Of a stretch of 64,000 nt of DNA, positions 46,244 through 54,932 are shown piece after piece. This DNA comes from an uncultured Pseudodesulfovibrio sp. (GTDB lineage Bacteria > Desulfobacterota > Desulfovibrionia > Desulfovibrionales > Desulfovibrionaceae), in NCBI RefSeq assembly GCF_963677845.1, contig NZ_OY782498.1, positions 3,045,518 to 3,109,517 on the forward strand, given 5' to 3'. The translations under genes and the position numbers were made by a program. The notes beneath the pieces are model-generated. The model ran no database searches. It was given only the letters and a program-made list of their open reading frames with translations, and was not told the DNA's origin. How positions within the stretch are numbered: position 1 is the stretch's first letter; each line of letters begins with the position of its first letter.

Positions 46244-46606
46244 TCAATCAACACAAAGCGTTGCCGTTTGAATCGTGTGCATTTCAGTAAATCCAAACAA
46301 CCCGGCAAACTTGAAAAGCCGAGGATCAAATTGCCCCCGGTCATCAGCTCGAATGCCCATGATCCGACTCTTTCCAAGTCGTTGGGCCTCTGCCTTCAAC
46401 CATTTTACGTCCTCTCCAAGATTCTTCCTGACATTTCTTCCCCACCGAACAAGCGTCACATGCAACTCAAGCATGTCGTCGTGTTCAGCGATTGCCGAGT
46501 ATCCATAGGTGATTGCAGCGTCATGCAATTCCAACCACCTATACTTCCCCGTTTCCGGGAAATTAGATAATTCCTCCGGCCGATGTTCCACGTTACGAAC
46601 GGCCAT
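46244..46606 (-). CDS. GNAT-fold protein like T7 gp13 (virion-associated)
   Basis: 120 aa from ATG 46606, which overlaps the terminase stop by 14 bp and has GGGAGG 4 nt upstream. The sequence (ELHDAAITYGYSAIAEHDDMLELHVTL, then LFKFAGLFGFTEMHTI at the end) has the strand order and FKFAGLFGF tail of the GNAT-fold gp13-type internal virion proteins of T7-like phages. It lacks the acetyl-CoA loop (R/QxxGxG), so enzymatic activity is doubtful. It is translated with the terminase, unusual for a bacterial acetyltransferase but natural for a particle gene. Confidence 0.6.
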   Translation of the reverse strand: MAVRNVEHRPEELSNFPETGKYRWLELHDAAITYGYSAIAEHDDMLELHVTLVRWGRNVRKNLGEDVKWLKAEAQRLGKSRIMGIRADDRGQFDPRLFKFAGLFGFTEMHTIQTATLCVD

Positions 46607-47879
46607 GGGACCTCCCGAATGGATTGTAGTCGTTGGATGTTTTCGATGCTCTGTGGCCCGACTCGGGTTGACGAAATCCCACGGCAAAATAACGGAATCC
46701 ATCCACGGCGTGGCTGGTCCAGTCGTGCACAGGTCGAGTGGAAAAATTCGCGGTTCTGTCGTTGAAGGATCGGCGGTAATGCCGAAGGGCTTCGATGCCC
46801 AGCGCACACTTTTTTTCATTGAACCAACAACTCGGCAGGATGGTCCGCACGGCATTAATCCCGTCCTGTACCGGAATATTCGGGGCGATATCAAATCGGA
46901 TACCGAGAGAGCGAGACACTTCAAGCCGGGACTTACCCGTCCCCAATTCACGCACCCGGATATCGTGGGGCGCAATGTGCATGCCGTATTTGTATCCTTT
47001 CTGATCCAACACCTTGGCGTAATGATCTAACCCTTCGCCATTGGCCTCATAATAGTCGATGACGGCATACGTACCACCGGGCTTGGCCTGAATAAACCAG
47101 ATGGACGTGGAATCGGACATACCGAGATCCCAAGCCGTATGAACAGGCATGGACGGATCATGCGGCACAGAAGTCACGCGACCATCCCTGTCTGCATCGC
47201 TCATAAGCTGACCAAAGTACGCTCCGCGAATAGCTGCGGTAAATGAACATTCAAACTCCTGTTCATATTCTTCCGGCGACATTTCACGCGCGCTTGCGGA
47301 CAACTCATCAGGGTGAATAATTCCGGTTTCGGAAGCACGATACATGGCCGTGAACCAATCAGGGTCAAGCCTGGCTTTCTCCCATATCTCATACAAGGCA
47401 TTTTTGCCGCGCGGTGTACCTATGAACAAGGCCCACCCCTTGCGATCAGACAAAGCGGGGCGGATAACTTCAGTCCAAACTCGATGGGGCATTTGCGCCA
47501 CTTCATCAAAGACCACTCCATCCAAATACATGCCACGCAAGCTATCGGGATTGTTGGCCCCAAAGAGTCTAATCCGTGAGCCGTTTTCAAAATCCGCTCG
47601 CAATTCAGTTTCATTGAACTTTACGGTGCAATCATCCAGTCCCAGTCCGCAATATCGTTTGAGTTCATCCCAAACCACGGTTTTTGCCTGCCGATAGAGC
47701 GGAGCAATATAGGCTCCACGCCAATCGGACCGATTCGTTTTTCTGGCCGCACGGATGAGCTGATTGACCGACAACACGGTCTTGCCGAACCGACGATGAC
47801 AGACCAGAACCGAGAATCGAGCTAATGAGGCCTCGATCTTTGCCTGATGCTCTCGTGGTGTATACATATCTTGTGTCAT
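46593..47879 (-). CDS. Phage terminase large subunit
   Basis: 428 aa. The DNA-packaging motor has intact motifs: Walker A CHRRFGKT (27-34), Walker B GVVFDE (121-126), coupling motif GTPRG (154-158), and RNase-H nuclease acidic residues D251 (AWDLGMSDST), D306 (PHDIR) and D393 (HDWTSHAVDGF). Length is a little below that of T7 gp19 (586 aa), closer to Terminase_6 enzymes. A GTA needs exactly this protein for headful or random packaging. It heads a short operon with the gp13-like gene. The divergent TPR lipoprotein starts only 46 bp upstream. A small terminase partner is not adjacent. Confidence 0.88.
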   Translation of the reverse strand: MTQDMYTPREHQAKIEASLARFSVLVCHRRFGKTVLSVNQLIRAARKTNRSDWRGAYIAPLYRQAKTVVWDELKRYCGLGLDDCTVKFNETELRADFENGSRIRLFGANNPDSLRGMYLDGVVFDEVAQMPHRVWTEVIRPALSDRKGWALFIGTPRGKNALYEIWEKARLDPDWFTAMYRASETGIIHPDELSASAREMSPEEYEQEFECSFTAAIRGAYFGQLMSDADRDGRVTSVPHDPSMPVHTAWDLGMSDSTSIWFIQAKPGGTYAVIDYYEANGEGLDHYAKVLDQKGYKYGMHIAPHDIRVRELGTGKSRLEVSRSLGIRFDIAPNIPVQDGINAVRTILPSCWFNEKKCALGIEALRHYRRSFNDRTANFSTRPVHDWTSHAVDGFRYFAVGFRQPESGHRASKTSNDYNPFGRSHGRS

Positions 47880-47925
47880 TCTTCATTTTCCTTATGTTGA
47901 CGGACGGTTCTCCGAAAGGTATCTC

Positions 47926-48846
47926 ATGGTAATGCGTTGTCCCGTCCTGATATTCTTTTTTCTGTTCGCCACGGTGACCGGTTGTGCAAACAATCGACCG
48001 ACTCCGCCCCCTTTGACTCCTCAGGAAATGAACCTTCAGCAACATCAGGCAGAAGCCGCCGACGCTTTGAGTCAAGCCATGCAACTCATGCACGACGGTC
48101 AATTCCTGGATGCCAATGCGGCTCTCGATTCCCTGAACCGAGCCTTGAGACTTGATCCTTCTTTGGCAGGAGCGCGGTATTACAGATCGTCATTGCTTTT
48201 TGAAATGCATCGGTACGACGAAGCGTTGGCAGATGCGAATATACTGCTTGAGGCCAAGCCAAATCATACCAAAGGGCATTACACCCGAGGCTTCATCCTT
48301 CTCCAACTCGGAGATCTCAGCGGCGCCGCCAGAGACTTCACACAGGTCATCAGTACAGATCCCACCATAGCCGAAGCGTATGTCCGGCGGGGGTTCTGCT
48401 ATGATGGACTGGGACGAACGGACGAAGCCATTGACGACTACACCCACGCGCTCGCACTCGACCCCGCTCATCTGGACGCCAACTACCGACGGGGCATGGC
48501 CTACATGGCGCTCGGACAGTACGAGCCAGCCCTCCGTGACCTGAGTCAGGCGTTCATTCTGGATTCGGAGAATAGCCAGATTATCATGGCACGCGCACAA
48601 GCCGCCATGAAACTCGGACAATTTGATACGGCAGTCACAGCTCTCAAACGGGCTGTAGCCCTTGAACCTCGCCGAAGCACACTTCAAGCTCTGTTGGCCG
48701 AGGCTCTGGCTGGAACCGATGACATTCCCGGAGCCATCAAGGCAGTACGCCGAGCTATCAGCCTTGCCGACGCAACTGGTGACAAAGCCATGGCTCGACT
48801 GTACCGGCAACAACTCGACAGCTATCTGGGAAAAGCCACTCCCTGA
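47926..48846 (+). CDS. TPR-repeat lipoprotein
   Basis: 306 aa. Signal peptide ends in TVTGC (Cys21), so it is lipid-anchored. Seven to eight tetratricopeptide repeats span about residues 45-295 (e.g. AEAYVRRGFCYDGLGRTDEAIDDYTHAL). TPR proteins scaffold complexes at the envelope; the partner is unknown. It is on the plus strand between the terminase operon and the lysis genes, and appears to be a host gene. Confidence 0.85.
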   Translation: MVMRCPVLIFFFLFATVTGCANNRPTPPPLTPQEMNLQQHQAEAADALSQAMQLMHDGQFLDANAALDSLNRALRLDPSLAGARYYRSSLLFEMHRYDEALADANILLEAKPNHTKGHYTRGFILLQLGDLSGAARDFTQVISTDPTIAEAYVRRGFCYDGLGRTDEAIDDYTHALALDPAHLDANYRRGMAYMALGQYEPALRDLSQAFILDSENSQIIMARAQAAMKLGQFDTAVTALKRAVALEPRRSTLQALLAEALAGTDDIPGAIKAVRRAISLADATGDKAMARLYRQQLDSYLGKATP

Positions 48847-48851
48847 CGATT

Positions 48852-49064
48852 TCATCGTACGGCCTCAAGTAGCACTCTGGCTCCCAAAACTGCCACCGTC
48901 GCCATACAGCCCCAGACAACACGTTCCAAAGATCGTATCTTCACCTGATTAGCTGCACACCGGCGGGATTCATTGATTTCCCGGATGTCTTCCTGAATAG
49001 CCTTGACCCGCTCGTCAATGCGGATGAGCATATTTTGCAAATCCTGCCGTTCCAGCGTGGTCAT
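48852..49064 (-). CDS. XhlA-like lysis accessory protein
   Basis: 70 aa from ATG 49064 with GGGGAGG upstream. A charged amphipathic helix (residues 1-40: RIDERVKAIQEDIREINES) is followed by one membrane helix (about 48-66, VVWGCMATVAVLGARVLLEAV). This is the layout of haemolysin XhlA-type proteins that accompany phage holins. Its start overlaps the stop of the holin gene by 4 bp. No lysozyme gene is next to it. Confidence 0.7.
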   Translation of the reverse strand: MTTLERQDLQNMLIRIDERVKAIQEDIREINESRRCAANQVKIRSLERVVWGCMATVAVLGARVLLEAVR

Positions 49065-49468
49065 TTTACGCCTCCCCACGCATCCTTGATGCCACGAACA
49101 GCTCCGGGCAAAAAGTCACCGATCTTCTTGACGCCGAGTACGGCAGCAACAATCCAGAACGTAACCTGCAAAAACCAATCAGGCAGATTCTCCCAAGATC
49201 GTATAACTTCTCCGGCCCCCTCAGGATCAATCCCTGACCAGATGAAAAACCCTATCCAGGCAAAAAAAAGCACATCATCCTTCCAGCCTGCGTTCTCCAA
49301 CTGCTTCATTTCCCATTCATGATTGAATTCCCGATCACTTCGGGCCAATCGCATACGGTTTTCCATGACCGCCTTCTTCAAATCCTCTTTTCGTTTGAGG
49401 TGACCGGATACGCCATCCACAACCATGGACAACAGTCCTGCCACCGCACCAATGAGCGGTATTGCCAT
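49061..49468 (-). CDS. Holin-like protein (three-helix type, as in GTA release modules)
   Basis: 135 aa. An N-terminal hydrophobic segment (about 3-20), a charged middle (about 24-60, KRKEDLKKAV, SDREFNHEWEMKQL) and two C-terminal membrane helices (about 68-80 and 97-115). This matches the three-helix holins of Pfam PF11351, the family used by the Rhodobacter GTA for release. GGAG precedes the start. It leads the two-gene lysis operon. Holins vary so widely that the family name needs a profile search. Confidence 0.65.
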   Translation of the reverse strand: MAIPLIGAVAGLLSMVVDGVSGHLKRKEDLKKAVMENRMRLARSDREFNHEWEMKQLENAGWKDDVLFFAWIGFFIWSGIDPEGAGEVIRSWENLPDWFLQVTFWIVAAVLGVKKIGDFLPGAVRGIKDAWGGVK

Positions 49469-49784
49469 TTCGCAATTCTCCAGTTTCTAGAGGGTGAAAA
49501 CTCATCGCCCCCGGATTCATGAAACAGCATACCCCCATTTTAGAAAAACCATGAAAATGTGAATGATTGCATACTAAAAACACTTGATAAGTATAAAAAA
49601 TCAGCTTGACAGGATGCTCTCCAGCCAGACGAAAACCCTTCACAACGAAAAACAGACATACGACAAGGAGCTGCTTGCCGCTTCACGATGGGGCTAGCCA
49701 AAACCAGCCGTTGTCTGTATGGAATAGTTAAGGAATATCGAATGCAACCGGTCCAGACTGACCGGAAATCAAGGAGGAACCTAT
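49469..49784. promoter_or_regulatory. Divergent region between holin and CBS genes
   Basis: 316 bp. On the minus strand an ATTCAC/TAAAAT pair (16 bp apart, near 49538-49565) could drive the holin operon. The same 10-mer TTTTAGTATG as in the tail-operon upstream region lies at 49570-49579. On the plus strand a TTGACAGG run at 49605 has no clear -10. The leader of the CBS gene contains a small CCGGTC/GACCGG hairpin and ends in AAGGAGG. Confidence 0.4.
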
Positions 49785-50459
49785 ATGCTCGTAGCCAACT
49801 GGATGACCAAGGATGTCGTAACCATCTCTTCAGACCGTTCCATGATGAAGGCCTCCAAGGTCATGAAGGACAAATCCATCAGTCGCGTGCCTGTGGTCGA
49901 TGGGGATGGCAAAATTGTCGGCATCATTTCGGACCGTGATATCAAGGACGCTTCACCATCCAAGGCCACGACGCTGGATATGCATGAGCTGTATTACTTG
50001 CTCTCCGAGATCAAGATTCAAGACATCATGACCAAAAAGCCGATGACCATCAGGTCCGACGAAACCGTTGAAAAAGCGGCAGTTCTCATGCTGGAAGGCA
50101 ACTTTGGCGGCCTTCCCGTCATTGATGAGGATGATAAAGTCGTGGGCATTATCACCGATACGGATATCTTCAAAGTATTGGTGGAAATCTCCGGCGTCTA
50201 TGAGGGCGGCTCACAAGTCTGCCTTCAGGTTTCCACTGAAGCAGGAAGTCTGGCTCCGGTTCTTGATTACCTCAAAGCAAACAACGCCCGAATCATGAAC
50301 ATCATGACACGCAATGTTTCGGAATCCGAAAGCATCAAGGACGTCTATATCCGCATTCGCGAAATGGAGAAGCCCGAATTCAAACGGCTTCAACAAGGTA
50401 TGGCAGAAAGATTTCAGGTCCAATACTGGGCTAAAGATCCGGTTCATACCGTCCTGTAA
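49785..50459 (+). CDS. CBS-domain pair with C-terminal ACT-like domain
   Basis: 224 aa. Two CBS motifs (residues 1-65 and 80-140: MTKDVVTISSD, SISRVPVVDGDGKIVGIISDRDI; TVEKAAVLMLEGNFGGLPVIDED) form one Bateman module that binds adenosyl ligands. Residues 145-215 form an ACT-like domain. No catalytic domain is attached, so it is a stand-alone regulator. AAGGAGG precedes the start; a terminator follows. The partner is unknown. Confidence 0.85.
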   Translation: MLVANWMTKDVVTISSDRSMMKASKVMKDKSISRVPVVDGDGKIVGIISDRDIKDASPSKATTLDMHELYYLLSEIKIQDIMTKKPMTIRSDETVEKAAVLMLEGNFGGLPVIDEDDKVVGIITDTDIFKVLVEISGVYEGGSQVCLQVSTEAGSLAPVLDYLKANNARIMNIMTRNVSESESIKDVYIRIREMEKPEFKRLQQGMAERFQVQYWAKDPVHTVL

Positions 50460-50816
50460 TCCCTTCCACACAATCACCACGAGGCCGGACTTGTCCCGGC
50501 CTTTTTTATGGCAAACGCACCACGAGAAGTTGCGCACCAAACTCTTTACTTCTGTATTTTCCCATATTCAAAAAGCATGACTTTCACTGGGACCGGTTCA
50601 CTATTTTACGGCAACCATACGATAAGTTTACTTTTCATAATTGATTAAAAACACACTCAATTACGCCGACGATTATACATTAATAAAGAGACTGCCACGG
50701 CCCATAGTGCCGTCAACAAAACATCCCAGCGCGCGCTTCTTCAACAAAATAAACCCTAAAGCAAAATGTGAACTCTACCGAAAAGAAGAGTGACTAAGAA
50801 GGAGAAAGGAGCGGTC
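50460..50816. other. Gap after the CBS gene
   Basis: 357 bp. It holds the CBS-gene terminator (50482-50502), then an AT-rich stretch with a possible -10 (TATACAT near 50677) but no convincing -35, and ends with the ribosome binding site of the next gene. No coding frame seen. Confidence 0.5.
50482..50502 (+). terminator. Intrinsic terminator of the CBS gene
   Basis: Perfect 7-bp stem AGGCCGG / CCGGCCT with a 7-nt loop plus TTTTTT. Confidence 0.85.
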
Positions 50817-51203
50817 ATGGGTAGCGTTGTTGCATTGGAAGAATTCCGTCAGACTCTCGGCAAACGGGCGTCGCGTGTTCCTGTAAGAGAACACCCTGAA
50901 ATTCGGGGCGGAGACATATGGGGTCGAGACTATACCGAAGTCGAGGCCATTGTTTTCGGATTGCTTCTCATTCGAGATATTGTGGCCTACCATCAAGGAG
51001 AGCTGAATCCCGAATTTGATCACCTTTGTCTGAATGGGCTGGAAGCTGCATACAAGGTCAATGACCTAGGACCAGCCAGACTCAAGGAAGCCATAAAACC
51101 GATCAAGGAATGGGTTCTCGACGATATGACCGAAGATAACAAACGGGATATGTCGTGGGCGCTTGTGGTGGCAGACCTCATCGAAAAATCTCCGACCAAA
51201 TAG
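50817..51203 (+). CDS. Small cytoplasmic protein of unknown function
   Basis: 128 aa from ATG 50817 (AGGAG 7 nt upstream; an in-frame GTG at 50790 is poorer). Helical throughout, no Cys pairs or membrane parts; features such as DYTEVEAIVFGLLLIRDI and LKEAIKPIKEWVLDD are seen. Flanked by terminators, so it is a single-gene unit. Not recognised. Confidence 0.6.
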   Translation: MGSVVALEEFRQTLGKRASRVPVREHPEIRGGDIWGRDYTEVEAIVFGLLLIRDIVAYHQGELNPEFDHLCLNGLEAAYKVNDLGPARLKEAIKPIKEWVLDDMTEDNKRDMSWALVVADLIEKSPTK

Positions 51204-51269
51204 ATACCGATAAGTGACGATCCCTTTTTACCTAAAATAATTCACTATACAAATTATCGATATCAATAT

Positions 51270-51297
51270 CCCGCCCAGACAGTATCGTCTGGGCGGG
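51270..51297 (+). terminator. Intrinsic terminator after the 50817 gene
   Basis: Perfect 11-bp stem CCCGCCCAGAC / GTCTGGGCGGG with a 6-nt loop, then GTTCTTTTTT. Confidence 0.88.
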
Positions 51298-51461
51298 GTT
51301 CTTTTTTCCAACCAGTAGCACTCAGTCACTGCGAGAAAATACATTTGCTGCCTTACCTCTTCTTTGAAATATCCCTCTTCCGTTTGCCGTTTACCCGATA
51401 GTTTCTGCCCTTCCCCGATTATTTGATTGCCTGCGTGCTCAATTCATCTATTATCAACGAC

Positions 51462-52301
51462 ATGGACGCAGAATTCACTGGTCACACCGGCCCCCAGATC
51501 CTGCTGTCGGCAGGGTGTCTCTTCCATCTCCCGCTGAAGCTCATCGCGCGCATTGGCCGGGACGCTGGCTTTGTGGGCATGGAATTAATCATGAATTCAC
51601 CCAAACTCACACCCGAGGCAGGACTGGAAAAGATTGATGAGATATTGCCCATACGAAGCCTGCATGCACCGTTTCGTGACTGGGCCGCTTGGGGCGGACA
51701 TCTCAATTCATGGAAAGCGACGACAGCTTTGGCCAACTCGCTTCCTCAAGCCGATCACATCACCATGCACCCTCCCGGCTCCAAGCTTGCCAACATGATC
51801 CAGAACCGCTGGTTCGAAAAGGCCTATGACTTGCCGTTATTGCTCGACGCCAAAGGGCGTATACAATTTTCACTGGAAAACATGCCTTGGGCCGAGGGTT
51901 CGCCCTTTGCCAAAGACCCACTCGAAAGGCTCATGGATCAATGTCGGGACAAAAACGTCGGCCTCACCTTTGACGTGTGCCATATGGGTGTTTCGGGACG
52001 CGATGTACTTCACGCCATAGACAAGGTGCCTGACAATTTGTTGTACAATGTGCATTACTCTGATGCGGTTGGATACACCGAGCACCTGACACCCGGCGTA
52101 GGGAATCTGCCACTGGAAGATTTTCTCAACCGACTTGGCAAACGCGACTATGACCGTTACATAACTCTTGAATTGGAACCGGCTGCATTCCCAGATGACG
52201 TTGATGGGACCATTAGAATCCTCTCCGACTTACGGGAAACCATGAAGGCACAAGTGGAACAAGGAAAGAGAGACGCTGAATATGCCGCACGCATACCTTG
52301 A
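51462..52301 (+). CDS. Sugar-phosphate isomerase/AP-endonuclease-family TIM-barrel protein
   Basis: 279 aa from ATG 51462 (start uncertain; no good ribosome binding site). TIM-barrel features: LHAPFRDW, ITMHPPG, FSLENMPW (metal Glu), LTFDVCHMGVSGRD (Asp/His), NVHYSDAVGY, LELEP, as in xylose-isomerase-like enzymes with a divalent metal. Substrate unknown. Overlaps the thioesterase start by 20 bp, so coupled. Confidence 0.78.
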   Translation: MDAEFTGHTGPQILLSAGCLFHLPLKLIARIGRDAGFVGMELIMNSPKLTPEAGLEKIDEILPIRSLHAPFRDWAAWGGHLNSWKATTALANSLPQADHITMHPPGSKLANMIQNRWFEKAYDLPLLLDAKGRIQFSLENMPWAEGSPFAKDPLERLMDQCRDKNVGLTFDVCHMGVSGRDVLHAIDKVPDNLLYNVHYSDAVGYTEHLTPGVGNLPLEDFLNRLGKRDYDRYITLELEPAAFPDDVDGTIRILSDLRETMKAQVEQGKRDAEYAARIP

Positions 52302-52689
52302 ACAAGTTCGCCAGAAAAACCAGACAATCAACCCGCTCCTTGCCTTCCTTGGCATTGAAGTTGATGAAATCAAACCGGATAACGCAATTCTCAGACTGCC
52401 AGCCAAACCGGAACTCCTTCAAGGCGCGGGGGTTGTCGCCGGTGGCATACTGGCGACCCTGTTGGATGAAACCATGGCCCATGCCGTACTGGGTGGAAAC
52501 CCGCAAGGCAAACGGACCGCGACTGTGGACATGAATGTCAGCTACCTTCGTCCGGTACAACCTCATACAGATCTCGTTTGCAAAGCCCGGGTGGTCAAGC
52601 GTGGCAGCCGCATACTCTTCACAGAAGCCAGCGTTCAGGCTGATGGCCGTGACGTTGCCCGAGCTACCGCATCTTTCCTGCCCATATGA
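52282..52689 (+). CDS. PaaI-type thioesterase
   Basis: 135 aa hotdog protein. The family core is LLQGAGVVAGGILATLLDETMAHA, with the catalytic Asp-like D in TLLDE and the Gly-rich turn, then TVDMNVSYLRPV. Hydrolyses acyl- or phenylacetyl-CoA esters. It overlaps the TIM-barrel gene and is followed by the thioredoxin gene. Confidence 0.82.
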   Translation: MPHAYLEQVRQKNQTINPLLAFLGIEVDEIKPDNAILRLPAKPELLQGAGVVAGGILATLLDETMAHAVLGGNPQGKRTATVDMNVSYLRPVQPHTDLVCKARVVKRGSRILFTEASVQADGRDVARATASFLPI

Positions 52690-52746
52690 CACATTCCCTT
52701 GCTCTTTAATTTTCCATGATTACATCCTGAATTGGAGGACATACCC

Positions 52747-53184
52747 ATGACGACTGACACAAAACTCATTGTCTGCCCCGCCTGCCGAGCTCTCAACCGT
52801 GTTCATGCCGGACGTGAAGCCAAAGCTGTATGCGGCAAATGCAAGGCCAAGGTTTTCGAAGCAACACCCTTGGAACTGGTTGGCCCCACGTTTGACCGCC
52901 ATATTGCCAAAAACGACGTCCCTGTACTGGTGGATTTTTATTCTCCCACCTGCGGGCCATGCCTGATGATGGGACCACAATTCGATGATGCGGCAAAACG
53001 ACTTCATCCCAAGGCGCGTCTGGCCAAACTGGATACCACGGCAGATCAGGCCATTGCCGCCCGGTTCAATGTCATGGCCGTTCCCACGTTGATTCTTTTC
53101 AAGGAAGGTCGTGAAATCGCACGCCAGCAAGGCGCAATGAATACGCAGGATATTGAAAACTGGGTCAACAGCTCCATAGGCTAA
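52747..53184 (+). CDS. Thioredoxin 2-type protein with zinc finger
   Basis: 145 aa from ATG 52747 (TTGGAGG upstream). An N-terminal zinc ribbon (Cys10, 13, 29, 32) is followed by a thioredoxin domain with CGPC at 69-72 and the cis-Pro motif VMAVPTLI. The residue before CGPC is Thr, not Trp, which may shift the redox potential. The type is TrxC/thioredoxin 2, used in oxidative stress. Cytoplasmic. Confidence 0.9.
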   Translation: MTTDTKLIVCPACRALNRVHAGREAKAVCGKCKAKVFEATPLELVGPTFDRHIAKNDVPVLVDFYSPTCGPCLMMGPQFDDAAKRLHPKARLAKLDTTADQAIAARFNVMAVPTLILFKEGREIARQQGAMNTQDIENWVNSSIG

Positions 53185-53232
53185 TTTCCCAAACCCCCTT
53201 GACGTAAAAGCGTACAGAGGCGAGAACTACCT

Positions 53233-54288
53233 ATGCTCTCCCTCGACGTACCCTTTGTCCCGGATGGGGACTATACCGATTTCCTGGCCCGACACGCGGC
53301 ATCGCTGACCTCGGTCCATTTCTCTTTATATGATCAACGACTGGCAGATAGTCGGCACCGCATGGAAAGCCCGGGACTGGACAAAATCATCTCGGGCCTT
53401 TCTGTCATTAAAGGCGTGGACAAATATGTGCTCATGAACGCACGCCTCCATGCACCGGGACGATATTTCGGCAAAACCGGACTGGACGAAACCGCACGAC
53501 GCCTTGAACACATTCTCGAAAAAACAGATATCTCAGGTGTCATCTTTGCCGATCCATATTTTCTTCAGGCACTTTCCGACGCCCATCCTGATTTGGCAGA
53601 ATCGCTGGAAGCCATCCCGAGCGTCAACTGCATGCTGGATTCTCCCGAACGACTTTTCGCCATGCTTGCCATGATCGACGGGACCATGTTCAAGCCGCCA
53701 TCCCGCATCGTCCCCGACCGGGCACTCAACAGGAATCCTTCACGATTACAGGAACTCATTAATGCGGTACATAGTCTCTATCCGACCATGAAAATACATC
53801 TTCTGGCCAACGAAGGGTGCTTATACCAATGCCCCTATAAGCCGGCTCATGATGCCCACATATCGCTGGTCAACGAAGGGCTGTGTCACGAACGAACCTT
53901 TGCCATGAATCGAGACCTCGGCTGTGTACGACGATTGTTGCAGGACCCCGGCCTCATGCTCGCCTCGCCATTCATTCGACCTGAAGACGTTCATCGGTAC
54001 GAAGGACTGATAGACGGCATCAAACTGTGTGGTCGCACCAAGGGAGTCGTCTTCCTCAAAAGGGCCATAACCGCGTATATCGACGGTTCCTACTCGGGCA
54101 ATCTGCTTGATCTCATGGACGCCATGGGAGACCTCGCAGACCGGATACATACCCCCAACAAGGAACTACCCGACCAACTATTCGCTCAGGTCTCAACCTG
54201 TGACAATAACTGCACCGATTGCGGGTGGTGCCACGGCGTCATGCAGTCGATTTCCACACAGACCGATCCGGCTCTTTCCAGACTGTAG
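53233..54288 (+). CDS. U32-peptidase-like TIM-barrel protein
   Basis: 351 aa. The N-terminal 220 residues resemble the U32 peptidase/hydroxylase barrel (PSVNCMLDSPERLFAML, PDRALNRNPSRL, LLANEGCLYQCPYKPAHDAH). The C-terminal end carries a Cys cluster STCDNNCTDCGWCHG, likely an Fe-S or zinc site. Family members act as proteases or, with O2 or prephenate, as RNA or ubiquinone hydroxylases. Function here is not known. AGGCGAG precedes the ATG. Confidence 0.7.
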   Translation: MLSLDVPFVPDGDYTDFLARHAASLTSVHFSLYDQRLADSRHRMESPGLDKIISGLSVIKGVDKYVLMNARLHAPGRYFGKTGLDETARRLEHILEKTDISGVIFADPYFLQALSDAHPDLAESLEAIPSVNCMLDSPERLFAMLAMIDGTMFKPPSRIVPDRALNRNPSRLQELINAVHSLYPTMKIHLLANEGCLYQCPYKPAHDAHISLVNEGLCHERTFAMNRDLGCVRRLLQDPGLMLASPFIRPEDVHRYEGLIDGIKLCGRTKGVVFLKRAITAYIDGSYSGNLLDLMDAMGDLADRIHTPNKELPDQLFAQVSTCDNNCTDCGWCHGVMQSISTQTDPALSRL

Positions 54289-54353
54289 TCGCCGGTTTCC
54301 ATTCCATCTTTTTTAAAAATGACATAGAGTTGTCTGCATACAAGGAGAGACTC

Positions 54354-54929
54354 ATGAAAAAATCACTTGGCCCCAAGACACTGGCCCAACCCGCACCGGT
54401 ATGGGCTGTTGGCGCATACGACGAAGACAACAAACCCAATGCCATGATCGCGGCTTGGGGCGGCATATGCAGTTCTGACCCTGCCAGCCTGACCGTCTCC
54501 TTGCGTCCATCCCGCCACACGTATGCGGGCATCATGAAACACAAAGCATTCACCGTCTCTGTCTGCCCTGAATATCTGGCCGCAGAGTCGGATTTCCTCG
54601 GCATGGTCTCGGGCAAAAAAGTCGACAAGTTCGCTGCCACCGGCCTGACTCCGACAAAAAGCGACTGCGTCAATGCTCCTTACATCGAAGAATTTCCGCT
54701 GGTCATCGAATGCGAACTGACCGGCACGTATGAACAGGGCATCCACACTCTGCTCATCGGCGAAATAAAAGATGTTAAGTGCGACGAAGACAAACTCGTT
54801 GACGGCAAACACCCTGATCCTGAAAAGATCCTTCCTCTGGTTTTCAGCCCCGGCACTCGCGCCTACCACACTGTTTCAAAATTCGTGGGGCAGGGTTTCA
54901 GTATCGGTAAAAAATACATAAAAAAATAG
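54354..54929 (+). CDS. Flavin reductase-like FMN-binding protein
   Basis: 191 aa from ATG 54354 (AAGGAGA upstream). FMN-binding split-barrel of the flavin-reductase-like/flavoredoxin family: GAYDEDNKPNAMIAAWGGICSSDP, LTVSLRPSRHTYAGI and TVSVCPEYL. Flavoredoxins take part in electron transfer during thiosulfate reduction in Desulfovibrio, so that role is possible. Followed directly by the lipoprotein NlpC/P60 gene. Confidence 0.82.
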   Translation: MKKSLGPKTLAQPAPVWAVGAYDEDNKPNAMIAAWGGICSSDPASLTVSLRPSRHTYAGIMKHKAFTVSVCPEYLAAESDFLGMVSGKKVDKFAATGLTPTKSDCVNAPYIEEFPLVIECELTGTYEQGIHTLLIGEIKDVKCDEDKLVDGKHPDPEKILPLVFSPGTRAYHTVSKFVGQGFSIGKKYIKK

Positions 54930-54932
54930 ACG

